From the NCBI GenBank assembly GCA_964019335.1, contig OZ025735.1, positions 225,001 to 289,000 of the forward strand: DNA of 64,000 bases, in the 5' to 3' direction. The translations under genes and the position numbers were made by a program. This document shows positions 38,719 to 49,133 of this stretch, one piece after another. The notes under the pieces were generated by a model. It saw only the letters and a program-made list of their open reading frames with translations, did no database searches and had not been told where the DNA came from. This DNA comes from Diplonema japonicum. Its lineage: Eukaryota > Euglenozoa > Diplonemea > Diplonemida > Diplonemidae. Positions within the stretch are counted from its first letter, which is position 1. Each line of letters begins with the position of its first letter.

Positions 38719-39701
38719 ATGACGTTCTCGTGGCAAAAATTAAGCGGCTCTTGTTCACCGGTGTCACAAAAACCGAACACCGGTAAAACCTCGGTAACGG
38801 GAAAGAACAAAAAATTGGTGCGGGAGTTGGAGGTATGTAATTTATTCTAAAAAAAAGAAAACAAAAAACAAAAAAAAAAAAAAAGGCAAATGGAATAGTA
38901 AGAGACACCGCCCCATCGCCGCCTGCAAAAAACACGAAAACAAAGATTCTTTTAAATGTTTATAATCTAATGAGCCCAGAAACGTATGTAATAGAACTTA
39001 TACTCCCCAATCCACACAGAAACCAAAAATTTAATTACCTCGGTGTTGGTATATACCATTCTGGAGTAGTTGTGCACGGAAAGGAGTGGAGCTTCGCGGG
39101 ATCGCGTGACCCTAACATAGGAGAAGACGTCCCGGGGGTTTTCAGCATGTTGCCCAAGACAGCTTTGGGCCCCGAAATGTTCCACTCAAGCATAGAAATA
39201 GGCGAGACAGACCTGACACAAGAACAAATTGCATGGATACTAGCGGGAATGGGGAAACAGTGGACGCTGACTTCTTACCACATATTGGGAAAGAACTGCA
39301 ACCACTTTTCTGAGGCGTTCGTGGGGAAGCTTGCAAAAGCGGCGGGTGTTAAATATTCTTTCCCTGGATGGGTAAACCGCGCGGCGAAGCTTGGTGATTT
39401 GCTAGTACCCAATGCGTTGTTGGAATACGTGATGCGGTCGCTGCCACAACCTCCACCTGAAGCATTTGCGACACCGCCCCCTTCTGGGCATAGCTGCAAC
39501 TGTCCGCACAGCCACTCCCATGCTCAAGAGTCCCGAGCGGAGACCCCCGAGCTTCCACCTATCCCGGATGACTTGTCGTCGTTGACTGTGCGGCAGCTGC
39601 GAACCATTTTGTTCTTACGAAAAATTGATTGGAAAGACTGCATCGAGAAGTCAGACATGGTGGCGAAGATAAAAGAATACCAACGGGAGCATTCTGCGTA
39701 A
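38719..39701 (+). CDS. DeSI-type PPPDE isopeptidase with SAP/MANF-like tail
   Basis: Exons 38719-38832 and 38886-39701 give 309 residues. The A-rich 53-nt intron (GTATGT) was found because exon 2 is in phase upstream of the internal Met: it supplies KILLNVYNL, the first strand of the PPPDE fold. The catalytic His is in GIYHSGVVVHGKEW and the Cys in NCNHFSEAF, with PGWVNRAAKLG after it. PPPDE/DeSI proteins remove SUMO or ubiquitin or act as thioesterases. A His/Cys linker (CNCPHSHSHAQ) leads to a small helical module (LTVRQLRTILFLRKIDWKDC, EKSDMVAKIKEYQ), like the SAP-like C-terminus of MANF. That fusion is not typical of DeSI proteins. Confidence 0.85.
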
Positions 39702-39825
39702 TATAGAGAAGAAAAAAGGGGAAAAAATAAAAAAGAAAAAAGAAATACCCAAAAACCACAATTTTTCTTTTATTTATTTATCCCCCCTCCCCCCCGTTCT
39801 ATTTTTTATATACAATATTACCTCC

Positions 39826-39827
39826 AG
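39826..39827 (+). promoter_or_regulatory. candidate trans-splice acceptor
   Basis: TATTACCTCCAG lies 12 bases before the ATG at 39839. Inferred spliced-leader site. Confidence 0.4.
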
Positions 39828-39838
39828 TACAATACGGG

Positions 39839-41038
39839 ATGAACCAAACATGTGCGTTCGGTTCGACAGTGCTTAGCGCGGAATGTTGCGAAGAGACCAT
39901 CCTAGAAGACGGGGTGATAGAGGAGACGTTGGCACAGGACGAGGAAGCTGAGAAAATGCGGCGCGACATGCGTGAGATCAGCGAGATGGAACAACGGGTC
40001 ATGAAACGCGCGAGAAAAATGGAAAAAATCACGAACCTGTACAAGCTCGAAGAGGAAATCGGCCGCGGGGCGTACGGCGTCGTGGCGAAAGGGGTCAACC
40101 ATAAAACAGGAATCTGCTACGCGGTGAAAACAGTCAACGAGAAAAAAGCCGGAAAACAAGGCATGGCGATGGTTCAAAAAGAAGTGGCCATCTTGTCCTC
40201 AATCACACATCCCGGCGCCTTGAAGCTCACAGACTTCATCGCCACCCCCACCGCATACCACATTGTCACAGAACTGCTCCTCGGCGGACCTCTCCTTAAA
40301 CTCCTTACCGGGTTTCAGTCCTACTCCGAACGAACAGCCGCTGTTCTTGTGAGAAATGTAATGCACACACTGGAGTACATACACAGCAGGGGCATTGCCC
40401 ATCGTGACATCAAACCTGAGAACATCGTGTTGAGAATTCGTAAAGAAAGCACGACCACCGACGACTTACTATTGTCCTCCGCAACATTAATCGATTTCGG
40501 AATCGCCAGCTGGACGAGAGGAGCTGAACGGCCGTTTATAGGACTTGCTGGGACGCCGCGTTATATGGCACCGGAGGTCGTCAACGAGGTCCCTTATGGA
40601 GCTGCTGTGGATGTGTGGGCTGTGGGTGTTCTGTGTTATATTCTGATTTCCGGTGTGTTTCCATTTTCCGGAGCGAACACTCTGTCGTTGTTTAACAACA
40701 TAAAAAACGACCCGCCTTCCATGTCCGCCAAGGTCTGGCGGCCTGTGTCCCGCCCCTGCAAGGAGTTCATTCTTAAGCTCTTGAACAAGAACCCCCAGCT
40801 TCGCGCGACCCCTCGAGAGGCGCTGGAACACGAATGGCTTTCAGCGTCGCATTTCAACAGTCCTGATGCGTCGGAAGAGCTGGTGGAGTCGCGGACCTGC
40901 CTGAAGCGATTCAACGCAAGGGAAGCATTTAAAGCAGCGATCTTAAGCGTGGCGGCTGCAAGGAGGTTTGGCAAACTCTGTGGTGGTGGAGGTGGAGGTG
41001 GTAGTGAACAACAAAGCAAACGACAACGAACGATATAA
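39839..41038 (+). CDS. Ser/Thr protein kinase, CAMK-like
   Basis: 399 residues, single exon. An acidic/basic helical N-terminus (1-65) precedes the catalytic domain. Gly loop IGRGAYGVVAKG (about 74-85), VAIK Lys in CYAVKTV, HRD in AHRDIKPENIVL, DFG in LIDFGIASW, APE in TPRYMAPEVV and DVWAVGVLCYILISGVFPF are all intact, so it should be active. The PEN after HRD and the lobe-C pattern suggest the CAMK group. No calmodulin site, EF-hand or other domain is visible. The C-terminus has a Gly-rich stretch. Target unknown. Confidence 0.92.
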   Translation: MNQTCAFGSTVLSAECCEETILEDGVIEETLAQDEEAEKMRRDMREISEMEQRVMKRARKMEKITNLYKLEEEIGRGAYGVVAKGVNHKTGICYAVKTVNEKKAGKQGMAMVQKEVAILSSITHPGALKLTDFIATPTAYHIVTELLLGGPLLKLLTGFQSYSERTAAVLVRNVMHTLEYIHSRGIAHRDIKPENIVLRIRKESTTTDDLLLSSATLIDFGIASWTRGAERPFIGLAGTPRYMAPEVVNEVPYGAAVDVWAVGVLCYILISGVFPFSGANTLSLFNNIKNDPPSMSAKVWRPVSRPCKEFILKLLNKNPQLRATPREALEHEWLSASHFNSPDASEELVESRTCLKRFNAREAFKAAILSVAAARRFGKLCGGGGGGGSEQQSKRQRTI

Positions 41039-41179
41039 ACAGGGGGAGAACGAAAGGAAAAAAAAAAAAAGAAAAAAAAAAAAAAAGAAAAGTGTGCAAA
41101 CTCAATTTCTTTTCTTTTTGTTGTTTTTTTTTTTTAAGCCCTACAAAAAAAAAAAAAAAAACCTACCCGTATATCCCCC

Positions 41180-41181
41180 AG
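41180..41181 (+). promoter_or_regulatory. candidate trans-splice acceptor
   Basis: ATATCCCCCAG lies four bases before the ATG at 41186. Too close for a conventional untranslated exon, and consistent with spliced-leader addition. Confidence 0.45.
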
Positions 41182-41185
41182 AGAG

Positions 41186-42220
41186 ATGGAAACAACATTC
41201 ATCGATCTCTCAGGTGAAAAGCACCTTTTGCCCCTTGAACCCGACGACACCAAGCACGATGTGGTCCGGAAGATATCGGAGATGACAGGGTACGACCCGA
41301 TGAGGTTTGACGTGAAACTTCGCGTTGATAAAGAGGGGCCTATAGGCGAGGAAGTCGTGAATGATGAAATAGAGGTGGTGATGAAAAAAGAATGGGCTGC
41401 AGTGGTAGAGTTACAGGAATTGGGTTGGTGTGCCAAGGACGTGATCCGAGCTGTAGAGGAGGGAAACATCGCTGCAGTCCGCCTGTGCTACGCAGCACGA
41501 CTCCCTTTGGGACGCGAGCTCATCGTCAACGCAGTCAAAAACGAGAATTTAGAAATGCTATGCGCGTTATACGGGACCAATGCCTCCCAGGAACCTGACC
41601 CAGACACTTTGTTCACACCATTACACCATGCAGCCTTTAAGGGGAATCTCGAGGTTCTCAAAAAGGTTATCTTGGAAACAGAAAATGTAAACCCATGTAC
41701 TGCCGAGCGGGCCACCCCTTTGCACCTAGCGTGTTTCTCACCTGGCGTTGAAATCGCTGAGGCTCTGCTTGAAGCAGGTGCTGATGTTACAAGCAGTGAT
41801 ATAGCAGGACACACACCTTTACATTATGCCGCAAGAGAAAGTACTGCTGATGTGATTGAACTGCTCCTCGATAACGGGTGCTCCGTCAATGTGAAGAACA
41901 TCAGGGGTGAAACACCGCTTCATATAGCAGTCCTGCGGAGTTCCCCTGATATAGCGACGCGTATCGCGTTTCGTGGCCAGCATGTTGATCTTGAGACTAG
42001 GGACTCGCAGGGATATACTGCCCTCCACACTGCAGCTGCTCACGGGAAGGTTTCTGTGGTTCGCATGTTGCTGCAACTTGGGGCCAGGGGTGAAGCAACT
42101 ACCCCCTCTGGGTTTACCCCAGCTGATCTTGCTTCTATGGGTCGCCATATTGAAACTGTGAGGTGCCTTCGAATCTGGAACCAAAGTGCCTCCCAGACCT
42201 GTTTGTGTACCTTATCGTAG
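41186..42220 (+). CDS. ubiquitin-like plus ankyrin-repeat protein
   Basis: 344 residues, single exon. The N-terminal 70 residues resemble a ubiquitin-like fold (TFIDLSGEKHLLPLEPDDTK, then VRKISEMTGYDP and FDVKLRVDKEGP). At least six ankyrin repeats follow (TPLHHAAFKGNLEVLKKVIL, TPLHLACFSPGVEIAEALLE, TPLHYAARESTADVIELLLD, TPLHIAVLRSSPDIATRI, TALHTAAAHGKVSVVRMLLQ). Likely an adaptor. No enzymatic domain. The UBL assignment is weaker than the ankyrin one. Confidence 0.85.
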   Translation: METTFIDLSGEKHLLPLEPDDTKHDVVRKISEMTGYDPMRFDVKLRVDKEGPIGEEVVNDEIEVVMKKEWAAVVELQELGWCAKDVIRAVEEGNIAAVRLCYAARLPLGRELIVNAVKNENLEMLCALYGTNASQEPDPDTLFTPLHHAAFKGNLEVLKKVILETENVNPCTAERATPLHLACFSPGVEIAEALLEAGADVTSSDIAGHTPLHYAARESTADVIELLLDNGCSVNVKNIRGETPLHIAVLRSSPDIATRIAFRGQHVDLETRDSQGYTALHTAAAHGKVSVVRMLLQLGARGEATTPSGFTPADLASMGRHIETVRCLRIWNQSASQTCLCTLS

Positions 42221-42428
42221 TTCGCTGGTGGTTCGTTGTTTTTTTATTGACCAGTGATTTTTTTTTTTTTCTTTTTTTTTTTTTCTTTCTTTTTTGTTAC
42301 AAATATTTATCTTTCAAAAAAAGAAAAAAATGATTTTATAACATATATGCAACTTGTGCCGAGCAAAAAAAAAAAAAAAAACTTTTTTTCGCAGCTTTTT
42401 TTTTTTTTTTTTTTCCTTTTGGTAGAGC

Positions 42429-42473
42429 ATGAGAACAAGGGGGCGTCTCACAAAGACTTCCTTTAACTCATAT
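42429..42473 (+). repeat. dispersed repeat R2, copy at 42.4 kb
   Basis: Identical to 31328-31372, here followed by a TA repeat that carries the next TIR element. Confidence 0.7.
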
Positions 42474-42484
42474 ATATATATATA

Positions 42485-43961
42485 AAGGGGGGGCCTGAAT
42501 AATTCCCTCCCAAATAATGTGTTTTTTCCCAAATAATTCTTTTTTTTTTTTGGGGATTTTTCCACTCCAAATTTCCCAAATAATTCCCAACCCTTTCTTT
42601 TTTTTTTGGGGACCAGGGTGGGGGGGGTCACATGGTAGTCGTGCAATGGGCTTTTCTCAGTTATGCCTGTGCAGGGTACTAGCCTACCTAACCCATTATG
42701 ACACCCCTTTTTTGACCAAAAAGTCGATTTTCACCTGGTTTTGGGCACTTACGAGCAATTCCTTTGCATTTTGAACAGGGACCACAGGGTTTGGCACCTG
42801 GGGGTTATTGTGGGGGACTATTTTTCGCAAGAAGCTAGCTGGTTTGTGATGAACGGTTCAAAATTTCACAGAACCACTTAGTTCAAAGGCGCTTGTGGGT
42901 GGCCTGGGTGCTTCTGCGTTGCCGGAAGGGCATGTGCATTCATGTGTTGACAACTTATCCAGTATTTGCTTTGTTTCATGGCCCACAATGTCAATATTCC
43001 ATTCCTGAGCAAGATCCCAAAGCTGTGTCGTAGCCCACTGGCAGTATTGTGAGGCTGCTTACACAAGTAAGAGTGCTGGCCCAGTGAGCCATGAGGGCAA
43101 AAACCCCATTTTCTTCTAGAAGATGAGAAATATATTATAGTGTGACATGATCAGACTGGAACGGCCGCCCTGGGGCATCCTCTGCTCAACCCAGCAGACG
43201 TGGGAGGCCCTTCTTCAGAAGGTGCCAGTCGCTTGATCAGTGCCATCGTGCACGCTATATTTTATTAGTACAAATATAACAATCGATTGAAAAGGAAAAG
43301 TATGTATTGTGAGGCTGCTTCTCGCCATTTTGAGGGGTTAAGGGGGGCTGTGGCATGCCCCAAGCAGCCGAGGTGGGACGTTGATGACTGCAGCAGAGTG
43401 CCGAGTCAACGTGGCACTGTGGGTAGGGCAAGCACATGAGAAAGGTCATGCAACTGCTCAACACCTTTAGCTATATGCGATCTCACGGCTACCTTCCAGG
43501 TAGTTCCGAGGAGGCCATACAGCTAAGGGCACTTAGCAAAGTTTAGACAGTGCAGCAGAACGTTGTTGCAGGTGTTACAATGGACACTACACCTGATGAG
43601 ACTCCAGCAGCCTCCCAAGACCTGACAGTTTCTCAAGCCTCTCAGACCCCCGCAACCTCCCAGCAACCACCTAACGCCAAAACCAGGCGGTTTGTCTGCA
43701 ACGTTTGTGGGTTCTCCACAGCCTGGGAGAAAAACTGTTAAAATTTCCCTTGGAAAAAAAAAGGGCATGAAAAAAGTCTTGGCACGATTTGGCATGTTAA
43801 GATTTCCGAAGTGCTCTAAGCCCCGCTCCCTGCTTTCCATGTGGCAGGCCCCCCAGCCCAAATAAGTACAACCCAAATAAGTGTATTCCAAATAATTCTT
43901 TTTTTTTGGAGCCCTAACACCCCCCCACTGCCAAATAAAGGGATTATTCAGGGGGCCCCTT
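42485..43961. mobile_element. TIR element AAGGGG..CCTGAATAAT with TA target site
   Basis: The left end (AAGGGGGGGCCTGAATAATT) and inverted right end (AAGGGGCCCCCTGAATAATC) match. TA flanks both sides. Subterminal copies of CCAAATAATTC occur at both ends. The interior (42600-43900) is unique, with an internal direct repeat (GTATTGTGAGGCTGCTT at 43045 and 43302) and a 63-codon + ORF (43550-43741) starting MDTTPDETPAASQDLTVSQA and ending with a zinc-finger-like FVCNVCGFSTAWEKNC. No transposase signature, so probably non-autonomous. Confidence 0.68.
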
Positions 43962-44007
<46 letters not shown>

Positions 44008-44048
44008 AAAATTCCCCCATGCACACTGAAATTTTATCGAGTTTTTTT

Positions 44049-44095
44049 TGCTCGTGTGAACAACAAAAGACATATAGGCAATAAAAGAATTATTT
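44049..44095 (+). repeat. dispersed repeat R3, copy 1
   Basis: Starts GCTCGTGTGAACAACAAAAG, then ACATATAGGCAATAAAAGAA. It is close to 58196-58240, again just after a T-run. Confidence 0.6.
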
Positions 44096-44624
44096 TTTTT
44101 TTCTTACTGGAACAAGTAAACAGATTTTGAAAAGAAATTGTTATTGCAAAAAAAAAAAAAAAGAATAGAGGCAGCTTGTCCGTTTATCCCTACTGTAGGT
44201 GAAAACAGCTTGCACAAACAAAAATGGCTTGCATCGACATCGATCCTTCTGAAGTAACTGCTGTTCTGTACCCTGAGGGAGGTGGATCTCGATTGCGCCT
44301 CCGGCTTGCACAAATAATCAGCCGACTTTTTTTTTTTTGTGGGCCGTTGCTAACCACTTCGTTTCCTATCATAGCGAATTTTTTTTTTTCTTATATATAT
44401 GTATTAGGACCTGGCTCTTCCATAGCCTTGTCCACACGTGGTCGGGAAAAGTACTCTCCAACCTGCTGGGACGCTAGTAGGAGCCGTTGAAGGGTGCCTC
44501 TCGCCTGAAGAGGTCTGCACCTGGAGTTGACCGAAACTGAGGGATACCTAGTACTGGCGATACCCCCCACCCCTTTTTAGGGCATGCAGCTTTCGTCACA
44601 AAGAGCTTGCATGTTAATTTGAGT

Positions 44625-44718
44625 TTATGTATTGCGTCAGGGTCCGACGGGCTGTACTCTCGGATCTGATCGATGAAATCCTCCACTTCCTGCTCCGTGA
44701 GTGCGTCAGGGCTGGTGG
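44625..44718 (-). repeat. 94-bp inverted copy of the RRM-CID exon 3 start
   Basis: The reverse complement matches 29571-29664 base for base by eye: the last seven intron bases (CCACCAG) and the first 87 exon bases encoding the start of the CID-like domain. Sequence on both sides is unrelated to that gene. It is a gene fragment, not a gene. Confidence 0.85.
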
Positions 44719-44978
44719 CGTGATATCGTTCCTGTAGTTCTGAAGAAGGTCAGAATTCACTGTCCCAACCATTCACGTAGTCTGTGAGATGCCGTGCAGC
44801 AAGTGCTTTGCTGCTTTCTTGCTTGTGGCTGCACGCACTGTGGTCTTCCACATGAGTTGTTGTTTTTACACTCCTCTTTCTTGGGGGGCTTGGGGCCGCT
44901 GTGCCATTTACTGCATGGCGCCACTGAAACCGAGATAACTTTTCTCCCTTTTTTTTTTATTTTTGTTGCAAAAAAAAA

Positions 44979-45010
<32 letters not shown>

Positions 45011-45127
45011 AAAGAACGATACATTAACAAAGAAGGGTTTCTAACAAGAGCAGGGAGGCATTGCCTTTCTGCGGATTAGTCCTGCTGTGCAAAAAGAATC
45101 AATTAACTCTCTCTCTTTCTCTCTCTT

Positions 45128-45176
<49 letters not shown>

Positions 45177-45268
45177 TACCCTGCAATTGATATAACCGCG
45201 TTGAGCTGAACCCATACCCAAAGTCGGGGGGGGCGGTGGAGGGGAGAGTGAAAAGGACGTGAAAAAAA

Positions 45269-45529
45269 ATGCCGCCGAGAAAATCGAAACCCCCCCAGCG
45301 GTCCATCTTGAATATGCTTGGGTATGTATTCCCTTCGTGAATGAAGGGATTGGGGAAAGAGACGAATATTTAAAAAAAAAAAAAAAACAAGAAAAAAAGG
45401 TTGCCGGAACCGGAGCACAAAGTAGAGTCCCCACCACCAGCGAGAAAGACACGAAGAGTAGGAGGAAAGAAACCAGCAGCGAAAGGAGGTAAACGAAAAT
45501 GCGACTCCGACAGCGAAAGCGTGGTATTC

Positions 45530-45564
<35 letters not shown>

Positions 45565-48500
45565 ATCGCCCTCTGAAAGCCGGAGCCCGAGGAGCCCAAG
45601 ACCGTTGCTTCTAAGTGCGAAAGCACGTCCTTTGAAGGAGGGTGTTCAAGTATGAACAACCACCAAAAAAAAAAAAAAAAAAAAAAAAAAACCTCCCAAG
45701 CAGGTGACGCAGGAGAACTGCAGCACAATGTTTCGCATCAACTACGCCGACCTCGAGGTGGAAACACGGAAACGGAAGTACGGCGAAGACGGATCAGCAA
45801 GAGGCACGAGAACAGCAGAGGCAGACGCACTCCGACGAGTCCTAAGGATGCAAAGGGGAATGCAAAAGGCCACACCGTCAACATACGATCAAACACTAAA
45901 CAGAGATATTTCCGACCTCTGCGCGCCCATCCAACCAGCTCAGAAGAAAGGTGTCGTGTGCATCCCCGAAACTCTTGATTCAGACGAGTCGGGAAGCGAC
46001 GAATCTGTATTCGCAGAATTCGGCAGAATGACACAACACACCCAGCAAATGGTAATGTCAGGCGGTGCAACGCAAGTCATGAAACAAGACAGTCTTTCAT
46101 CAGTCACGGTTTCGCAAAAACCGCTTGCTTTGAAGTGTCAAAAGCCTGTTGATGCCGTACGCACCATAATACAGCACACCCTGCGGGCAAGAGGTTTAAT
46201 GGAAACAATCATCGACACTGCACAACAAGCCACAGAGTCCTCTCCTTTGCAGAAAGGCTCGCACGCCAGACGGGCCGTTCTAAGCCTGGTTCAACGTGTT
46301 TTTGTCTCATGTCTTCTAAAGAAACTCGGGCTTACATACCAGCAGTACTCCGCCAATGTCGAACAGGCAAAAGACGCGAAGGAGCCGTCTGTTCCTTGGT
46401 CTGTTCTCTACTCGCCGTCTTCATCGCACGAAGCTGTCTCGCCCTGCCCGTTGGTATCGACGGCACCGCCTTCTGCTTTAATCCGGGCTTACTTGGTCAA
46501 CTGGCGGAACCATCTGGTTCCTGATGATAAGAAAGTACTCGGTACAATCTCAACCATGTCGGCATCAGTTGTATTGCTGTGCGGGGCGATTGCAGCAGGG
46601 GTGGTTGATTGGTACACATCGTCGGTGATGGTTTTGCAAAAAGTCGGGAGGAGATATATTGAGTTCAAACCGAGGCTGAAAAAGAAACGAGGCCGACCCA
46701 ACACCGGGAAGAAAAAACCGCCTTCAACAGCACAAGCGGAACGAAAAGCAAGAAACAGCTACCACAAAGACAAAGATTCTATTGAAAGCTTCAGCGACAC
46801 CGAAGAATCAACAGAAGACGCAATGGAAGATGACATCGAAGCAGGGCTCATCGTGTACGGGAAAAAAGGTGTCGGGAAGACCGCAGCTATATACGCGGCG
46901 GCATCGGAAGCAGGGTACACAGTTGTCGAAATAAACTGCAGCAAACGACGGACGAGGGATTCATTGTTCAGTGCTTTCCGAGACGCTGTTCAATGCCGGT
47001 TAGTAGATGCAACGAATGACAGCCCTGTCCCAACAGTTGAAACGGTTATCGTTGATGATGATGGCGACGATGAGTCACCTTCACAATGGAGACGGAAACG
47101 CAAGATTCGTTCATCACCGTCGGCGTCGCCGCCGAAGAAAAAATCGCTTCTCAACAGCAAGCCCATCATCTCGACACCCAAGGCAGCGCGGTCCGAATCA
47201 CGAGGCGACTCAATTCTCATTCTTTTCGAAGGACCCGACACAGTTTTCGACGACGAGGTCGGGTTCTATTCCGCGGTACGATCGTTGATAACCGAAGCAA
47301 AATGCCCCATTATCCTATCCTGTTCGGCGTTGACTCAAGGCCTCCGCGACCTCCGATGCCCGGTGGTACAATTCAATGTCGGTTGTTCAAAACTCCAGAA
47401 TTTACCAAACGTCGGGTCGTACCCCGATTTGGACCCGAACGTGTGGCCGGGGTTCCCACCGTCATCCCACTCTGTCCCGACTCTCGGTCTCGGGATATCC
47501 GTTATGATACAAATAATTCTTCTTGCGGAAGGTTACAAAATCGCATCGCCGCAGGTCAGATCGTTGATTCTGTCCTACGGGACGGATATCAGAGCCATGG
47601 TCAACGCGTGTCAAATGTGGTTTCAAGGAACAGCGGTCCCAATGATCCATCAGATATCGAACAACGCGGAGGTTCTAATCCCGGTGGAAGCCACCGTCCG
47701 TCAGGTAGCATCAGCGTCTGTTGGTGTTCAATGGGGTTGTTCCAATGCGCTCGGCGATATGATTGAAGGCTTCGGCACACCGAACGGGAGCAGTTATCTC
47801 ACCGGGAGTACCATGCTAACGAACGCAGGAGATATCGCGTGCGGTGAGGTCATCATGAATAACTATCTGAGGTGTTTGACAGAAGACACATTGGCACCAA
47901 AGGTACCGTTATGCCACGATGGATTCCTAACACCTCCTAAAGCGGGTTTTAACAGAACGCTCTCGAACTGTTCAGACGCATCAGAAATTCTGTTCCCCAA
48001 CGCAATTGAAAAAGCAGGATCTCCTGGTGAAACCTCGGAAGAACCAACTCCAACCGTTGGTGTCCGACATGGCGCACGAGTACACCCTGTCAAAATCGGA
48101 CTCACCACAGATTGTGAAAACATCAAAGTTTGCTCTCAAACAGCTGTTTTCTACAGTTTCTGTGATACATGGCGAACCGGGTATATGCAATCGCAATTTG
48201 AAGATTTGACAAATGAAGGTCTTGTGCAGGAGGATGACATTCGGGATGGTGCTTGGTGGAGACGGGACGCGTTGAACATCGATTGGCTTTGCAACAATAT
48301 GATGGCGAACAGCTTGAAGGCACTTTTAAGAGCCCCAAATGCTTTGAGTCGATCTGATGTCGCCGCCATGTTCAGATCACCTGGGTTGTTGTCTTTTAGT
48401 GATGCGTTTTGTAAGTCGGTGTGGAGGACCGCTGTCATCTCACATCCGAACACGCATATTGAGCTTCAGGTTCGAAATTCTGTGAAGTTTTTTAATGGGC

Positions 48501-48742
48501 GGTTTTTCTTCCCTGCGCACGCGGAGAGGAAGAAGGAGGCGCACCATAGGCTTCAGGCTTTGATCTCGTACCCCGATCGGCACTTCTTCATGACAACGGC
48601 CATCCTTATCTATGCAAGCGCGCTTCGGGAGAATGTTTCAAAAACGTTGAACAGGCTTCGAAGTTTTATCCCTGAAGAGGAATGGACTGTTATCTTGGGC
48701 AATCCTTGCACGCATAGGCTCAAGAAGGTCAACAGAGAGTAA
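45269..48742 (+). CDS. ATAD5/Elg1-like AAA+ clamp-unloader subunit
   Basis: Exons 45269-45321, 45400-45523, 45563-45649 and 45704-48742 give 1100 residues. The three upstream introns (78, 39 and 54 nt) are A-rich; each join keeps phase and yields a Lys/Pro/Ser-rich N-terminus (MPPRKSKPPQRSILNMLG, EPEHKVESPPPARKTRRVGG), typical of disordered replication-factor tails. The AAA+ core has Walker A in LIVYGKKGVGKTAAIYAAAS (about 470), then YTVVEINCSKRRTRDSLF and a Walker-B-position ILILFEGPDTVFDDEVGF (about 591) as in ATAD5, followed by CPIILSCS. ATAD5/Elg1 forms an RFC-like complex that unloads PCNA in the nucleus. The Walker B acid pair is FE-GPD, not canonical DE. Confidence 0.82.
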
Positions 48743-49133
48743 AATTACGTTAGAGATTTAGACTTTTTATTTTTTATTTATTTTTTTTTTTTTTGAGATT
48801 TTTTTTTTTGTAATCACGGAAAACAAGAAGAAAGGGAGAAGGAAGGGAGAGAGAAATGGTAAGAAGGGAAAAAAAAAAAGAAGAACGAAAAAAAAAAAAA
48901 AAAAAAAAAAAACTTACCCCCGTTTCCCGTTTCCCCCTGTACGTATGACGACGATTTTTTTTTTTTGTTTTTTTTTTTTTCATTGGAAAAAATCTTTTTT
49001 TTTTTGACTACATTTTTTTTTTATCCCATTGTCTTTTTTTTCATTTTCTTTTTGGAAATTGTTTCCACCCCCCCCCAAAAAATAGAACATAAAAAAGGAG
49101 GAGGGAGGGAGGGAAGGGGAGGGGGATTGGACA
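48743..49133. other. intergenic, homopolymer-rich
   Basis: T-runs and A-runs, then a purine-rich leader (GGAGGGAGGG) before the next ATG. No gene. Confidence 0.65.

Larger units (their letters stand above)
43962..45268. other. intergenic, repeat fragments and one ORF start
   Basis: Homopolymers plus unique blocks. It holds repeat R3 (44049), the inverted gene fragment (44625-44718) and an ATG at 44224, after a GAAAACAG acceptor, that reads MACIDIDPSEVTAVLYPEGG and continues through LRLRLAQIISR into a T-run. The latter looks like a real first exon but no continuation was found. Block 44720-44940 is unique with no gene seen. Confidence 0.45.

Noticed and set aside
38970-39701. DeSI gene beginning at the internal Met at 38970
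   Set aside because: The in-phase upstream sequence supplies the conserved KILLNVYNL strand after an A-rich intron, so the true start is further upstream.
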